64,000 nucleotides of DNA from Eucalyptus grandis (GCF_016545825.1 NC_052619.1:54114933-54178932), one strand, 5' to 3'; counted from the stretch's first letter, positions 47,702 through 61,600 are shown. The notes: generated by a model not told the origin, from the letters alone. Translations and numbers: made by a program.

Positions 47702-47905
47702 TTATATTTTTTTAATAACAATAAGGAAATCCGTGTGGTCTTTGCTCGTGCCGTAACAACCGGTAAACCCCGTACGAGAGCGGGAGGCCCGCACGCTCAG
47801 GTCAGATCGGGGCATTGTCTCAGAGGGATTCGAACTTGCGCCAGCGTGCGGCCTAATCAACCCCCAATTACTGAGGGCCTGAGGCAACGCTCCATGAGTT
47901 CTCAT
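47702..47905 (-). mobile_element. Candidate tRNA-derived SINE
   Basis: On the minus strand there is a pol III B-box-like AGTTCGAATCCC (near 47827-47838), then CGGGCCTCCCGCTCTCGTACG and GGGGTTTACC, as in plant SINE bodies, ending in an A-rich tail (TTATTAAAAAAATATAA). The A-box is poor and I cannot define target duplications. Confidence 0.45.
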
Positions 47906-48518
47906 ATTTTATACTTGAACACGTCGACCGAAACCAATAGCATTAGATCCATTACTAATTTCATGGAAAACCACTTTCATGATCCTTATTTTTTTGGAAG
48001 AGCACTTTGGCCCTTTTTTCTTTCTTTGGTTATAATTCTAATCCCCCTAATCTTGGGCGATAATTTAACTCCTATCGAATTTACATTCAAAATTTGTTGG
48101 AATTATTGAGGTCAGCATTAGCTAATGATATGCGGCTCCTACATTTACGAGCCTCCCAATGCAAAATACCGCCTTTTAGATTTTTCAAAACCAGCGTCTG
48201 TTTGGTACATTTTCTCCGCTCCAGTTCCATGAAAATAAGTGTTACACTCTTTATAAGGTGGATGGTGAGCACTTTGCAGCTATAGCATCTCCACAGCTAC
48301 AACGGTTTTCAAAAAGTTGTCCACTCAATTTTAGATGTTATAGTTTGAAAATATATATTGCTATACAAAGTCACAACACGACTACAACTGAGTCACAATT
48401 AAGCCGATTGGACTATTGAGTTGCGAATAATCACAATTTTATTTTTGAAATCAATTTCTGGCCAAAATAGATTTTTCTATTTTTGTTCCTTAAACAAGTT
48501 TCTGAGCAAACATTTACA
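47906..48518. other. Non-coding
   Basis: AT-rich intergenic sequence leading into a tandem repeat. No gene is supported. Confidence 0.45.
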
Positions 48519-48673
48519 TTTGATAACAACATAAAATTTCTATTCTTAAGACAGAAATTTGTTTGATAACAACACAAATTTTATATTCTTGAAACGGAAA
48601 TTTTTTTGATAACAATACAAAATTTATAGTCTTGAAATAGAAATTTGTTTAATAACAATACAAAATTTCTCCC
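48519..48673. repeat. 43-bp tandem repeat, about four copies
   Basis: Units begin TTTGATAACAA at 48519, 48562, 48605 and 48648, exactly 43 bp apart, each followed by an AAATTT(C)TATTCTTGA-like stretch. It is the AT-rich arm of a larger repeat (about 48420-49020) whose centre (48680-48860) is purine-rich. Confidence 0.85.
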
Positions 48674-48679
48674 TTTGAG

Positions 48680-51134
48680 CAGCGGAGGACAATGAGCGAC
48701 AACAAACGATGAAAGACAGTAAACAGCAATGGGAGATGAAGGACGGTGGACAACAATGGATAGTGGTGGGAGAAGGTGGCCAATGGTGGGAGGTGGCCGA
48801 CAAATGGTAGATGGTGGATCGTCGGTGGTAGACAATGAGGAACCGACGAGTAGTGAGGGCGAGTAATGAAAAAGGTTTTTATTTCTCATATATATTCCCG
48901 ATACTTCTTTTTTTTGTTTTAAACCTATTTTTAGACTAAAAGTTTGTTTTAGAAATAGAAAAAAAAATTACGTTATCAAATGGATTTTTTTCCAATTCAC
49001 GAAAATAGAACAATAAATAAATAGAATGATTATCATTTACATTTTGAGTCCATGTGCTTTATTTTTGCGACAATACCATACCATGTACCATTCATGATGA
49101 GATTCTAGGTACAAATTTTCACACTTCCATTCTAGTTAAGAATTAAATACACCACGTTGATATATATGTGGGTTTATGAGTCTTTGTAATTAGTTTGATG
49201 GTTTTGTTAGTGATAATCCAATGAACTTTAAAAACACTTAATATTTAGGAGTTGAGATCGACACTCGATTTTAATATCCTTCTCGCTGCACGAACATGTC
49301 CCTTCAATCAATGTGATGCTGACTTTTCAAAATATTTTGCATATTGGATAGTGAGTTAAAGCTTTCGTTAGTATATATAATAATTATCTATTTTTTCCCT
49401 AAGAATGGTCCTGGATATGTGCATACGGATCCAAGCTCAAAATGAGAATGCAATTGTTGCATACAGTAAAATTCATCCTCATGGAACTATCAATTTGATT
49501 GGAGTCACTTCTAGAGGTAGGAATCGCCAATTAATTATTACTTTTGACTTGACATTTTCATAGTATTTGCAATGAAAAAAACGACAAAAGTAAGTTTTCG
49601 TTAAAGTACAATTTGGAGACCCTTTTTGCCGTCAAAAGTAATACAAATAAAAAAAAATTGATTATTTCTCAAAAAATTCAAAATTGATACAATTGTGATA
49701 AGTTTACCCCAAACTTTTTTTATCACGAAAAATCCCAAACTGGTACACATATGATAAATTTATTCTAAATGACCACAAAAACCCTAAATTGGTATTTTGT
49801 GATTTGTGATAAATTTACTTTAAACTAATTTTTTTTATTTGCCAAAAGTGTCAAACCAATACATTTGTAACAAATATACTCTTCGTTAAATTAAATCAAT
49901 GTCACAAAAAATCACAAAATTGATACAATTGTGACGACTGACAAATGAAGAATAAAATTTCAAAATAATACATCAGTCAACTTTGTTATGTGTTATCCAA
50001 ATGATAATTTAACGGTAGAATTTGACTAAACTAACATAAGGTAAATTATCGCAAGTGTAACCATTTATGATAAATTTGATAAATTTGTCAAAAGTATATT
50101 AATTTTGGATTTTTTAAGGTAAATTTGTCATAAATATAGCAATTTTTTTTTATTTTCCATGATATTAACCCTTATTCTTAAAAGCACGAGACAAAAAAAA
50201 AAAAAGTGATTTGTTCGAGGCTTGAAGATGTAGGCGTCAGACCTGGCAATTTCTATAAATTTTTAAATTAAAATTGGACAAAAGGACTTAAATTAGACAA
50301 TATTATAAAGGCTAGTATCGTAAGCAGATAAACTATACAAATCGAAAATGAACTCCCTGAACTATAGGGACCAAAGGTAATATTACTATACTTTATCGGT
50401 ATCAAAGAACGGACCAAAACAACTTTTTAACTACAAAAACTATCATGTTAGCTCAAAGATGAACGATAACCATCTATTTACTAAGTAGTGGATAAAACAG
50501 CAAAGTAAAATATCGGATCACCGTCATATTATGCCATCGATTTAATTGGCCTTCAAGATTGAGCTAATCTTATTATCCTCAACCAATTTTAGTTCTTTTC
50601 CTAATTGAAAAGGTTCAGATAACACTTTCTCATCTTACTATAATTTTATGGTCAAAGTACTAAAAATTTAATGTATTAGAGTTTCTATTATTAGTATTGA
50701 ATAAATACCCCTGAGGCACTCATTAATAAAATTTACCTTTTTAAAAAAGTTAAAAAGTCCAATCTTAAAACTTAAGTTGATAAACCGAAGGAGACCGTCT
50801 ATATATATAAAGTATATAAATTTTATCATTGAGCAATTTGAAGTATTTCAATAATAAATATATTTATATATTGGTTTTGTTAGTAACGAATAAAATGAAT
50901 GGATTTTTTTTTTTTAGAACTAAATGAATGGATTTAAGTGCACTGATTTGTCGCATCCTACAGTAAGGTTCCAAAGAAACCAAAACTTAAAAAAGAAAAA
51001 AAAGGAACGAAGGGAATCCTATGCACGTTAAGACGATCGATGCATCTTACGACGTATAAACATAAATTAACTTTTCAGGGCCGAGCTTTGTCTTCTTTCT
51101 ACCATTTGTTCCTTTCCCGTGGAATTGCAAACTT
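48680..51134. other. Repeat-derived intergenic DNA
   Basis: 48680-48860 is a GGTGG/GACAA-rich stretch. 49600-50170 consists of degenerate repeats with GATAAATTTA and AAAATC(A/C)CAAA(A/C)T phrases, like those at 22330-22800. No gene is supported. Confidence 0.45.
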
Positions 51135-51838
51135 AGGTCTAGTACCCTAAAAAATACCCTAACTTTAAATTTAGTCTTAATTCTATCCTAAATTTTTCGT
51201 CCCATGAAAAACCTCCAACTTGAGCTATTATATCAATTATACCCTAAACTTTTTTGATATTGAAATCTCTAACTTTAGATCTAGTCTCAATTTACTCTAA
51301 ACTTTTTTTTTTCGTCTGATAAAAAATCACTAACTTTTATTTGAATTCCAAATCTGCCTTCATTAACATTCTCAACAGCTAAGAGATGAAAAAACTCACG
51401 AGCACAGGCTGTTTTAGCATCCTGAGCACAAGCACGAGCACGAGAGATTGAATACTAAGCGCAAAATAAAAAATCTTTGAGTGAGATAGAAGAAAAACTC
51501 TCATAAGATTAAGAGCAATTGAAGAAGAGCAACCATAATACTCTAATTTTCACCCAAATTTCAAATCCAAAAAGACGTATTTTTGACATGGAAATTCATT
51601 TTCAAAAGACATTTTCTTGGAAATAGATTTGTGACTTAAGTAAAAATTGATGTTTTTTTATAAAATTGAAAAAAAAAGTTTAGAATAAAATTGGGACTTA
51701 ATTTAAAATTAGGGATTTCTTATGAGATAAAAAAATTAAGATAGAATTGAAAATGGATCGAAGTTTAAATTTTTTTATAAGTTGAAAAAGTTTAATATAG
51801 AATTGTGACATCATCGAAAGATTTTTAGGTATTAGGCC
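51135..51838. mobile_element. Inverted-repeat element without coding capacity
   Basis: The left end AGGTCTAGTACCCTAAAAA and the reverse complement of the right end AGGCCTAATACCTAAAAA match, and similarity continues inward for about 200 bp (TTCTAT(C)CTAAA, ACTTTTT, AATTTAGTC/AATTAAGTC phrases). The arms are old and diverged. No clear target duplication and no protein. Confidence 0.5.
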
Positions 51839-51872
51839 TCCGTATGCGGTAAGAAGCGAGCAAGTGAATTTA

Positions 51873-53620
51873 CGCTGATCACCTTTTGCTTTAAAGCACA
51901 AAATCAAGTGCCAGCTTCCTGCTCAAAGGGTGAAGATGGACAATTCATCACCATTATGGTCCACCGACTCACTTTCTGGATTTACATGAGGGCGGGTGAA
52001 ATGCAAATGAAATGTGATCGAACGAAATGCAATTCTACTTTGATTTTACCAATTGATTTTTTTTTATTAAAAAAGCGTTATTGGGTTGCAAAAATCGCTT
52101 TTTATGTTGCCGGGGACTGTAGGAACCAGTGAATGACTTGGATTGATTGATGTATCTTTGATTAAACTAGTATACTGACATCGGTGTTCATTGATTGACT
52201 AGTCATATAGTGACTGACAGCCGTAACCACCACCAACTTTTCATAATACCGATTATAGCCTTCTGCTTTCTCAATATAAATGGACGGATCGATTGGACAG
52301 GTTCTGGGAATTTTACTACATGGTCCCATGCTATGAAAAGAAAAGGAATCCTACAGACATAACAACGACAACAACGGGCAAGGGAAAGGCATCGGGGACA
52401 TCAATCAAGCATTCCTTTCCCGCGGACGGGTACTGTTCTTTGTCCTAAGTATGAGTAAGAAGCAGGAAGCACGTGCTGGGCCACCACCGATGGCCTTTGC
52501 AGATGGGCACGTGCAGTCACACTGGTCACCTTTTGCTTTGAAGCCGAAAGTCAGGTGCCAGCTGCCTTGCACAAAGAGTGAATATGGACAAATACATCAC
52601 ATAGACATAGCTGGTCCACCAACTCCCCTCTTAGGTTTACTTGACGATAGGGCAGGAACCGCCCGGATTCCTGGACCGACCGGTTGTGGCCTGAAGAGGT
52701 CCGTCCAAACTAAACCGATTATTTTTTCAAATTTTAATTTTATTTCTTCAAAAACATTTAACAAATAATTTTAACTCCTAATTGGTCAATTTTTTTATCG
52801 GTTTCTCAATGTTGTTGAGATGCAAATTTATAGATAAAAAGTGGAAAAAGACATGTTTTGAGTGGAGCATGATTTGATTTTTATGCACAACTCCTCTTAC
52901 AAACTTTGCGTTCCCATTTGTGGTGTCCAGTTTTCCAAGGATTAGTGGCTCGTCTTTATTATCGTGACTCCAGCCTTTCATGCGAATGCCAAGAGTCTCA
53001 CATCGAATAATCACATAAAGACTATAAGAGGAGTTGCGAATAAAAGTCAACCCATACTCCATAATGCGCCTTTCTTGGTTTTTTGGGTATTTGTTAAACG
53101 TGTGATGTATAATTTTGATCTTTTTTGTGGAAAAAGAGCAAATGCTTGATTTTAAAGAGAATGGGAAATCGATTTCTTTGGACTGTGGATCGGTTCTTAG
53201 GTGGGATTGGACTCAACTGGGACCTATCAGCCTTACTGTTACTTGAGGGTATGTGAAATGCAAATGAAACGTAATAAAAAGAAAAGGAAATGGAATTCTA
53301 CTTGGACATTATCAGAAGGAAAGTACAAAAAAAGGAGTGTCATTGGGTTTGCCAAAATTGATTTCATATTCCCGGGTAAAATGCCTATCACTATTCACGA
53401 GTCGGACTTGGGCTCGGACTCATGCCGTACCTTTGATTAAATAGCTTATTGACAAATCATTTGTCGACGGGGAGCTGTAAGCACATGCTTGGTGTGTGGG
53501 TCGCCTCGCCCTTCGAAATTGAAATACTTCCAATTATTGTACATATATAGACGTGCAAGAGCGTTTCCAATACACCGGTATTTCCAACCTTTTCCCAATA
53601 CCGATTATAGCCTTCTCTTT
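51873..53620 (+). repeat. Cluster of diverged local duplications
   Basis: 51879-51971 resembles 52521-52629 (both with CACCTTTTGCTTT, AGTGCCAGCT/GGTGCCAGCT and ATGGACAA). 51989-52115 resembles 53246-53378 (GTGAAATGCAAATGAAA, AATTCTACTT, ATTGGGTT). An 18-base phrase TACCGATTATAGCCTTCT occurs at about 52247 and 53599. The blocks are in the same orientation. Confidence 0.65.
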
Positions 53621-54354
53621 TTCAAAATAACATTTTGAGTGATCTTCCCCGGCATCTGAACTTCTTCTAGGTTTAAATTAGAAAGACTGGATCACTTACA
53701 ATTTTTTTTAAAAAAAAAAAAAACTGGATCACTTACAAAAAAAAATTATACAAGAAAAACATGAACAGGATACAGAGTATAAAGGAATAAATTATAAACA
53801 GATCAACATGATATACCTTATACTAATATGACTCAGTCACTTTCGTGTTGTCTTGTTTCCTACCTCTCGATTTGTTCGGCAATAAAAATATTAGATACAA
53901 GTCTATCTTATTTGAAAATAAATTATAATTTACATGCTCTCGACCATCATCGACTAGAAAAAAACATAATAAGCTATGCCTGTCCTCTTTAGTTGATATT
54001 GTGTTTACTTTACTTAAATAGTAGAGAAACATCAGTAATATAAATACTCAATTAAACTTACATTCACTTAATCTGAATCATGTAACAAAATTAACAACAA
54101 GAAAAAAGATAATGTTCATATCTTACCCTCACTTACTCTAAATCATAAAAAGAATATTGACCATATGAAGTTATATAAATATATCTTGATAGACTTTATT
54201 AGGTCAACTGATGATGTAAGACATAACTTACATGCTCACCATTGAATTATTTTTCACACAAACGGTGGACCTATGAATAATCATGTACCTTTTTTTATTG
54301 ATATATTGTTGTATCTCTTGGGTGTTGATGTGCTTTATGTTGGGGCTAGTACTA
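53621..54354. other. Non-coding
   Basis: AT-rich; nothing supported. Confidence 0.45.
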
Positions 54355-56240
54355 TCACTTAGAGGGGATGAATAGGTGAATTAGTGTAATTTAAAACAAT
54401 CGAGTTCAATATTGCAAATGGACAACATCTGAAGATGAACTATGCACTGATCAGACTTTTACTATGTGTAATAAACTATCGAACATAATAAATAAGAGAT
54501 TAAAATATAGAGAAAAATTCACACAATAACTATAATGGTTTGGCTTATGTTAAACCTACGTCCATTCTCTCACGTTGATAGTCTATTAGCTGGATTTCAC
54601 TAGAAAATCAATTATAGGTTACAAAATCTAAGTACTCGGACAACGAGGGTGGGGAATGGTCGCTAGGGCCAGAGGGCTCGAACAATGAGTGGCTCCTAGT
54701 AGACTTCTAAGATGGCGAAGATGATAGGAATAAACTGAATTGTACACTAAATAGGGGGGAGAGCATGCCTAGGATATCTATGTAAAAACTGGAATTAACT
54801 TACGGAAATGCGTTTTGATGTAATTGCAAGCTTTGCTTTGAAACTCCAAACTTAAGCGGTGACCTCATGAGAAGTGCGTATCTTTATGCCCAAGGACAAA
54901 ACCATAAGACCCCATATGAGATGGGCCAAGTGGATCACAATAGTTGCACGATACATTGTTCCTCATCACTTGATAGCAGCACATGCCCTTGTTGACAGTC
55001 CATTGGTGCTATCAATTGAATTCCTCCCGGATCGACTTGTGATATATCATCCAATGGTCTTCCTGAACATATAAGTGTCCAAAGACTTTACTAGGATGGT
55101 CACTTGAACTTGGTACCTCCAAGTTCTCATAAACTATTTGTCATGTCAGATTTGTTGTCCTCTTGTCAACGTCCACATCCTTGTGAACGTCCTTCATTAA
55201 ACTTTACTGAAAGCGTCAATATTATCATAATGTTCTTGAGATTATCCCGACTTCATCATAACGAACATCTACATCTATCAAATAGATATTGAACCCATAA
55301 TAGTTTTGGGATCATCAAATTACTATGGAAAGTGTCCCAACATTTTCTATCTCGATCGCGAGTAGTACAGTGGCTAACTTAAGCACGCAATGCTCTAATT
55401 CTCAAGGGCACATGTACAGTTCACACCATCGTTTGTAAGCACAAAAGAAACCAAGCTGCGCGAAATTTTCTACTCAATTGTATTGATCAACAACGGTGCA
55501 AGCAATGTACGACAAGAAACTATTAGGATAGGAGAATTTGAACCCTAAAGAGCTTTACAAGCATTACCTAGCAAGACTAAACGTTGCAAGTGCTTCAGAT
55601 TACTTTTGGGTTTTGTTTCAAAAAACATATACAAATGCATAGGTAAAATCGAATCAAAACGATTCGCAACGGAAGCAAAAAAGCCCATACACATATCTCA
55701 AAAACATTATTTGTGCATTTTAATAAGAAGCGCATATAATTAAAAGGAGGCTAATCACATTACCCTTAAACCATGCCAAAAAAGTTTGATTAAGATGTTC
55801 TTAAGGTCCATACCACAAACATCTGATATCCTTCATTCTAACGGTCTTCAGATCTTGACTACGAACGTCTAGTCTTCTTGTAGCGTTAATTCTGACGTTA
55901 TTCATATTTGGTTTAGATCTAGATCGCAAATGCCTAGTGTCCTTGTAACATTGGTTCTGACATTCTTCAAATTCTGATTACGAACATCTGATCTAATTTG
56001 CTCACAATGCTAGTTCCGATGTACTCTGATTCTGATGTACTTCAGTTTCAACCCCACAAATGGTGGATCTCTACTTTAGACACACCACCAATCTTGCATC
56101 AAATGGTAGAGAAAAATGAGAGAGTTCACCACTACAATTATGTTAGCAATTGCTCTCATGGGTGACTAATTTTGACTCAACCATCTCATGGTCCTCTTTC
56201 TCGATTACCTCTTATAATTAGTCTTAGATCACATTAATTT
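54355..56240. mobile_element. Possible decayed LTR-element sequence, non-coding
   Basis: The phrase CACTTAGAGGGGATGAATAGGTG (54358-54380) and the following ATGGTTTGGCTTATG...CCTACGTCCA resemble non-coding parts of plant LTR elements. 55780-56050 contains degenerate repeats of about 76 bp (ACGAACGTCTAGTCTTCTTG-type). No coding sequence or terminal repeats are visible, so this is a weak call. Confidence 0.3.
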
Positions 56241-56860
56241 GGCTCATTAACTCCAAAACCGTTTCAAAGCATCAATCACTCATAACGTCTAAACTTGTTT
56301 CAAACTTTGAATTTGGATGTTTTTATAACCATTCCAGAGTATTATTTCAAGCATTAATCTTGCAACCATTAAAAAATTATATTTGAAGCATTAACTTTGT
56401 AAATGTTACAAAAATTTAATTTGACCATTAAGTTCGAAACTATTTCAAAACATTAATTTGGTCATTTGTATGTGGAATAGTTTTAGATTATAAAACTTTG
56501 ATTCTAAGATCGTTTTAGATCATTAATGTAGTTGGTAAGTCTAAAACAATTTCAGATCTTTAATTTAGCCATTAAGTTTAAAACCGTTTCATATCTTTAA
56601 TTTGGCCATTATTTGAACTCACTTTAGATCATTAATGCAACCATTAATTCGGAACTCACTTCAGATCATAAATACAACGATTAATTCTAAACTTACTTCA
56701 AATTATTAATGTCGCCATTGATTTCTAAACTCACTTCAAATCATTAATTTGGTCGTTGAATCTAAACTCATTTTCGATCTTTAATTTGGCCGTTGAATTT
56801 GAACTCGCTTCAGATCTTTGACTCGACCGTAAAGTCTGAAATCGTTTCAAAACTTAGATT
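56241..56860. repeat. Degenerate tandem repeat of about 38 bp
   Basis: At least ten units built on TTCAGATCATTAATTTGGCC followed by ATTAAGTCTAAACTCAC, with strong divergence at the left and better conservation at 56560-56840. No gene is supported. Confidence 0.7.
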
Positions 56861-58114
56861 TTCAGCCCAAGTTAATTTGATTGCCTCAATTGTAAATACA
56901 TTTGCAATATTGTCTCTCCTATTCAAACATCATTTTGAATTAGTTTGGTGTATAGCATTCATAGATTTATCACTGAGTTGGCAATATGACTTGTACTAAC
57001 ACATTAATATACCCAAGAGAATTGGTTGTCCCAATCAATCTTCCGTTCCTATCAAATATGAGTGACACCTGGTAATACGTCATGACTACCTAGACAATGT
57101 GAATATTTTAAGAACATAATGAACTTGTCAGCTTTGACGATCATATAATCCAATCATTCTGGCTATCATATTCTAATCAAACAAAGGTCATGGAATTGCT
57201 TGTCAAGCCATCAATTTGTTCATATGTCCACATCTAACTAACATGTATTTCAACGAGACATAAACCATTCATTCTCGATTACAACCCCAGTTGAGGATTT
57301 CAATACAATGTTATGATTAGATTGTATAAGACATTGATTTTCTATCTTGTATATCTACATATATAACAAGAAGATGGATTCCTTATTGCATGTGCATGTG
57401 TCTTCATAGGTGAACAAACTATGACTATCAACTACATAAATGGTTTAATGAAGCGTCAGTTTTTATCTCGAATAAGTTCACTGAACATGACATGCTTAAA
57501 ATGATTTGCAACATAGAAGTTTTTAGCAAAGTTAATAAATAATTGTTCATGTTTTGGTCTTGTGTAAAATTCTTATACCCAAGGCACTTAGTTGACTTGT
57601 ATGTTGGATGGTTGTGGTTCATAAGTGAGCATATTATCATCAGCATCCCCTGAGGCATCCAATACTCAATGGTGAAGCTTAAGAACACACTAGTCTCAAT
57701 GGGATCATCAATATTCTCTAAAAAATTCATCGATCGGGAATTGTTTAAAGACTTTATACAACTATAAACCCGTCATATATATTCTTAACACCTTAAGAAT
57801 ATGTTTAGTTATAACGGATCTTATTGACTCATTCATATAAATGAGACAATAAATGAATATTTATTTGCCATTAAATAAATAATGCAACTTAAATCCCTAA
57901 CATGTAACTATTACATGGTTATTTCAGGGCATATAATTAACAATTACACCACCTGAAAGTCATGGAAAAAAAATTCAAAAATTGATAAATTCAATTCACT
58001 CCTACCCTATATGGATAGGTGGGTGACTCAAGCAGCCATGGATGAAGTGACCTGGATAAACTTGGATCAAGGCACTGGCAAAGACATGTAACACTACTCT
58101 AAACTATGAAGCAC
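56861..58114. other. Non-coding
   Basis: AT-rich. 57720-57960 contains phrases (GAGACAATAAATG...TTAAATAAATAATG) found near the ends of plant LTR elements, without further structure. Confidence 0.4.
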
Positions 58115-58800
58115 TGATACTCTCTAGGAGCTTTCTCATCGTGTCAAACAATCCAACACTCTTCAACATTCAATTAACATGTGTCGAAAAATCTGACACT
58201 TGGTTAACTCCTTCAATACTTGAGTTCGGAACTTCGACACACGAGTTTAGAATTCTGATATGTGATTCTAACATGTACATAATCAATTTAAAAAATTTCA
58301 ACAAATGAGGGGTTAAAAGTAAATATAAAAAATAAAAAAAATAATAAAGGGGGAAAGAAAAAAAAAAAGCTCTAGTTTTCTCTTCTTTTCTAACTCTCAC
58401 TTTTTGTGATACACAATTCCCCCAACGAGTTTTTTTTTTTTTTTTTTTTCTCTTCGACACGCGAGTTTTGAATGTGGATTGCTTCTTCTTTTTTTCCTCC
58501 AAGTTACATGGATTATTTGAATGAAGTTGAATTTGTTAAATTAAAACAATGAATGATATTAAAAATATGTTTTTAGTGTAAATTCATTATTGGCTCTTTT
58601 ATTATTTATTTATTTGTGAATTTGAATCAAATTAACTTAATAAAATACTCATAAAATGATAATTAATCATGTATATATAGAATATACATTTAATATAAAC
58701 ACGTTTCAACGTGTTAGAATTCTCTATTTTTTGAGAAATAATGTGTTGGTGTATCGTGTCATGTGTTGTGTGTCGGTGTCGGTGCTACTTTGACTCTAAG
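58115..58800 (-). repeat. Dispersed repeat, copy B
   Basis: The reverse complement matches 23225-23910 over most of its length, including the TTTGTGAATTTGAATCAAAT and ATGTTTTTAGTGTAAATT segments. It holds CGACAC motifs and a T-run at 58430-58449. Confidence 0.6.
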
Positions 58801-61017
58801 TAGTGAGTCAAATGATAAATGACTCCAAAATGGAAACTCAATTCACGATTGACAAAGTTTAGGAGAGCTAGTCTAAGAAATAAACACCTCCTTGAGAAGG
58901 AATATGCGTCACCCACACATTCCCCAACTTCCTCGAGGTCTCGTTGAGAAACTGCGATAATCAAGTTGATTAATTAGTCCAATAAGGGAAATTATTGTTC
59001 TCTTGTTGAAAATTTACCGCCTTTAGTCAATAACTTGTCACAAATTTATTCAAGTATCCTAAGCTTCATCTTTGAAAGCATGCACATAACGTCTAAATCA
59101 CTTTCTCTTACAACCATATAGTAAGAAGAAATTGGGAAAATCATACCGCAAATCCCCAAATTTTATGTATTGAATGTGATTGAGTCATGAATCTTTTAAT
59201 TAATTCAATCAAGTCCTATATCTTTATCAAAACGTGCATTTGAGTATAAACATTTCAATTTATTCAATTTAGTCCTAAATATGTATAAGAAAATGTAATT
59301 AGATCCTAAACTTATGTTGAAAATTTTAATTTAAGGATGACTGTTAAGCAATATATAAATGACATGTAAGCAGTTTTATATATTATTTATCGGAAAGAAT
59401 TTATTGCATTTTAACAAAGTTTAAGACTCAATTGAATCAATTGAAAAATTTAGAACTTAATTGCATTGTGTAAATAACATTTATGACTTTTGTTCCACTA
59501 ATGAATAGGATTGTTGTACACATGAGTCAAGGACTACATGTTACTTTACCAAGTTAAGAGTAGATACAATTTGTGCTCATTATTGGTATGCTTCTTTCAA
59601 ATGAAACAAAGATAGTATAGGGTAGTTTGGTAATTTGCTTTTGCGTTGCTTTGATTATTCCCAATACTTTGTTAATATGTAAAGAGTACACAAATGTCTT
59701 TTTCTTAAGCCCGTGAGAGGCGATTTTTATAACTAACGTAAAGTTCCGTTTCCATCTTGAATGCACCTGAAAGATTTAAGTGGAGTGTGCCCTTATGATC
59801 TTCCGGAATGAGAGATTTATATACAACAAAATTCAGGCCTCTTTGACAAGTGTGCCCTTAAAATTATCCTCTGAGGTAGAATAGTCGAGGGATAGAAAAG
59901 CTAACTTTAGGGTGTGTTTGTTTCATGTAAAGCTTTTTAATGAAGGAAAATATGCTTGGTGTAAATTACTTTTAAAGAATTAGTTTTTAATTATTTAGTG
60001 ATGTACGGAGAAAACAATTTGACATTTAGATCATACTTTAACAAATAATGCTCATTGAGTTCCTAACATAAAAAATTAAGATGATATTGAAATCCGTGTC
60101 TAAGATTATTGAAAATATATTTTCGGTTTGATCTTGAAAAAGGAAAATTTCATAATTCAAGTAGGTTTCATATATATATATATAAATAAAAGAAGGGGAT
60201 GCTCTTTAGAGATGATGAAAGAGGAACTGCCGCTTATGAATTACGTTCCCAAGATATCCAAGTGTGTTAAAGTCAATTAAATTCTTGTGGTTAGAATTTA
60301 TGTATAATTCTTCAGTGAGATTGAGAGATTATTTTGTGAAGGATTATTGAGCTAAACACTATGTGAATTGGGGTTTAGAAAACACTAAGAGTGTTTAAGT
60401 GATTTAAGTGTGGTTGCATCTTCATATATTGCTTGATTTAAAGTGAAATCCATCGTTGTTTTTCTCATAGACGTAGGTCACTACAACCAAATTACGTAAA
60501 TCCGATGTCCAATTTTTTTTATTCTATATATTTTATTGTTTGATCACTAGTTTTCACAACAAAGATATTTTACCTTTTTATTATCAAAATCAAGCAACCT
60601 AAAATAGTATGTTTTAAAAATAGGAAATGCGATCTCTTGGTGCTGATAAAACTCTACTAGAATAGTTCTTTATTTTGTGTGAGAATATGTGTGGAAAATG
60701 GGCTTGGGAGAAGAATTATTCCTTTTAGGATAGAGAAATATTTTTCTTTATATTTAAGGGTGCGTTTGGAACCATTTTGTTTTTAAGAATAATTTTTGCT
60801 CATAAATGATTTTTTTCTTTTATTTCTAACAATTTTGAGTTTTTAAAGGCGCTTGGTAATTATCCAAAATTTTTATTCTTGAAATAGAAATGTGTTTTGT
60901 AAAATTTTAAATTTGTCTGCTTTCTTTTAATTTGTTAATACTTTTATTATATTTTTATCTCTTTTTTTTACTTTTCCTTTTCTCTTCTTCTTCCTCCTTA
61001 TTTGTGGCCGGTGATCG
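58801..61017. other. Non-coding
   Basis: AT-rich. 59150-59470 has inverted GTCCTAAA/TTTAAGAC phrases suggesting a small decayed fold-back repeat. 60770-60910 resembles the AT-rich arm at 48.4-48.7 kb. No gene is supported. Confidence 0.4.
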
Positions 61018-61153
61018 GCAGCGAGGTTCGTCAAGCTCACTAGAGGCTCACACTGCCACCGCGAGCCTCAACCTCGCAAATCTGGGCGAGGCCAAGCAAG
61101 GCTCGACCTCGCCCAACCAAGGTAAGGTCGGTGAGGCTAAGGTTGGCAACTAA
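61018..61153. repeat. GC-rich module shared with the 33.0-kb element
   Basis: CGAGGTTCGTCAAGCTC, GAGCCTCAACCTCGC and GGCTCGACCTCGCCC are the same vocabulary as the GC-rich arms of the transposon at 33.0-34.4 kb. The AT-rich flanks here differ, so it may be a different element that carries the same module. Confidence 0.5.
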
Positions 61154-61600
61154 CATGTTTTTCTTTTTAATTTTGGGGAACAAAAGAATAGACTTAAACA
61201 CTGTTTGGAGTGTTACCAAATAGGCTATTAACTACCATTTTTTCCTTGACCATAAATCTTTTCCTAATTATTCATTTTCAGAAAATCAAACATATACAAT
61301 CATTTTAATGTAAACAAAATGAAAAAAAAAATATTTCAATATCTTTAAATGTTATATTTTAATTTTTTTTTCGGAAAGGGGGCGGCTCCCCGCTGGCCCC
61401 CTCCCCATTTGTCTCGCAATTAGATCTTTGTTCTTTTTGTTGACCCAAAAATCAAAAGTCACGCATCTGCATACTGCAGAGATCGGGAACCATTTCTCTG
61501 ATCGATTAAGAATCTATCAACAGGGATCATACGGTGAGCAAACCGCCTCAAACACAGCAGAGAATCACTCATTCTTGACCTCCTATTTCTGGTGCTTCCA

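Noticed and set aside
55780..56860. CRISPR-like array
   Set aside because: Repeats are degenerate, adjacent and without spacers, in a plant nuclear sequence; these are ordinary tandem repeats.
58170..58502. Lys/Phe-rich leftward open frame
   Set aside because: Produced by poly-T and poly-A runs within a dispersed repeat.
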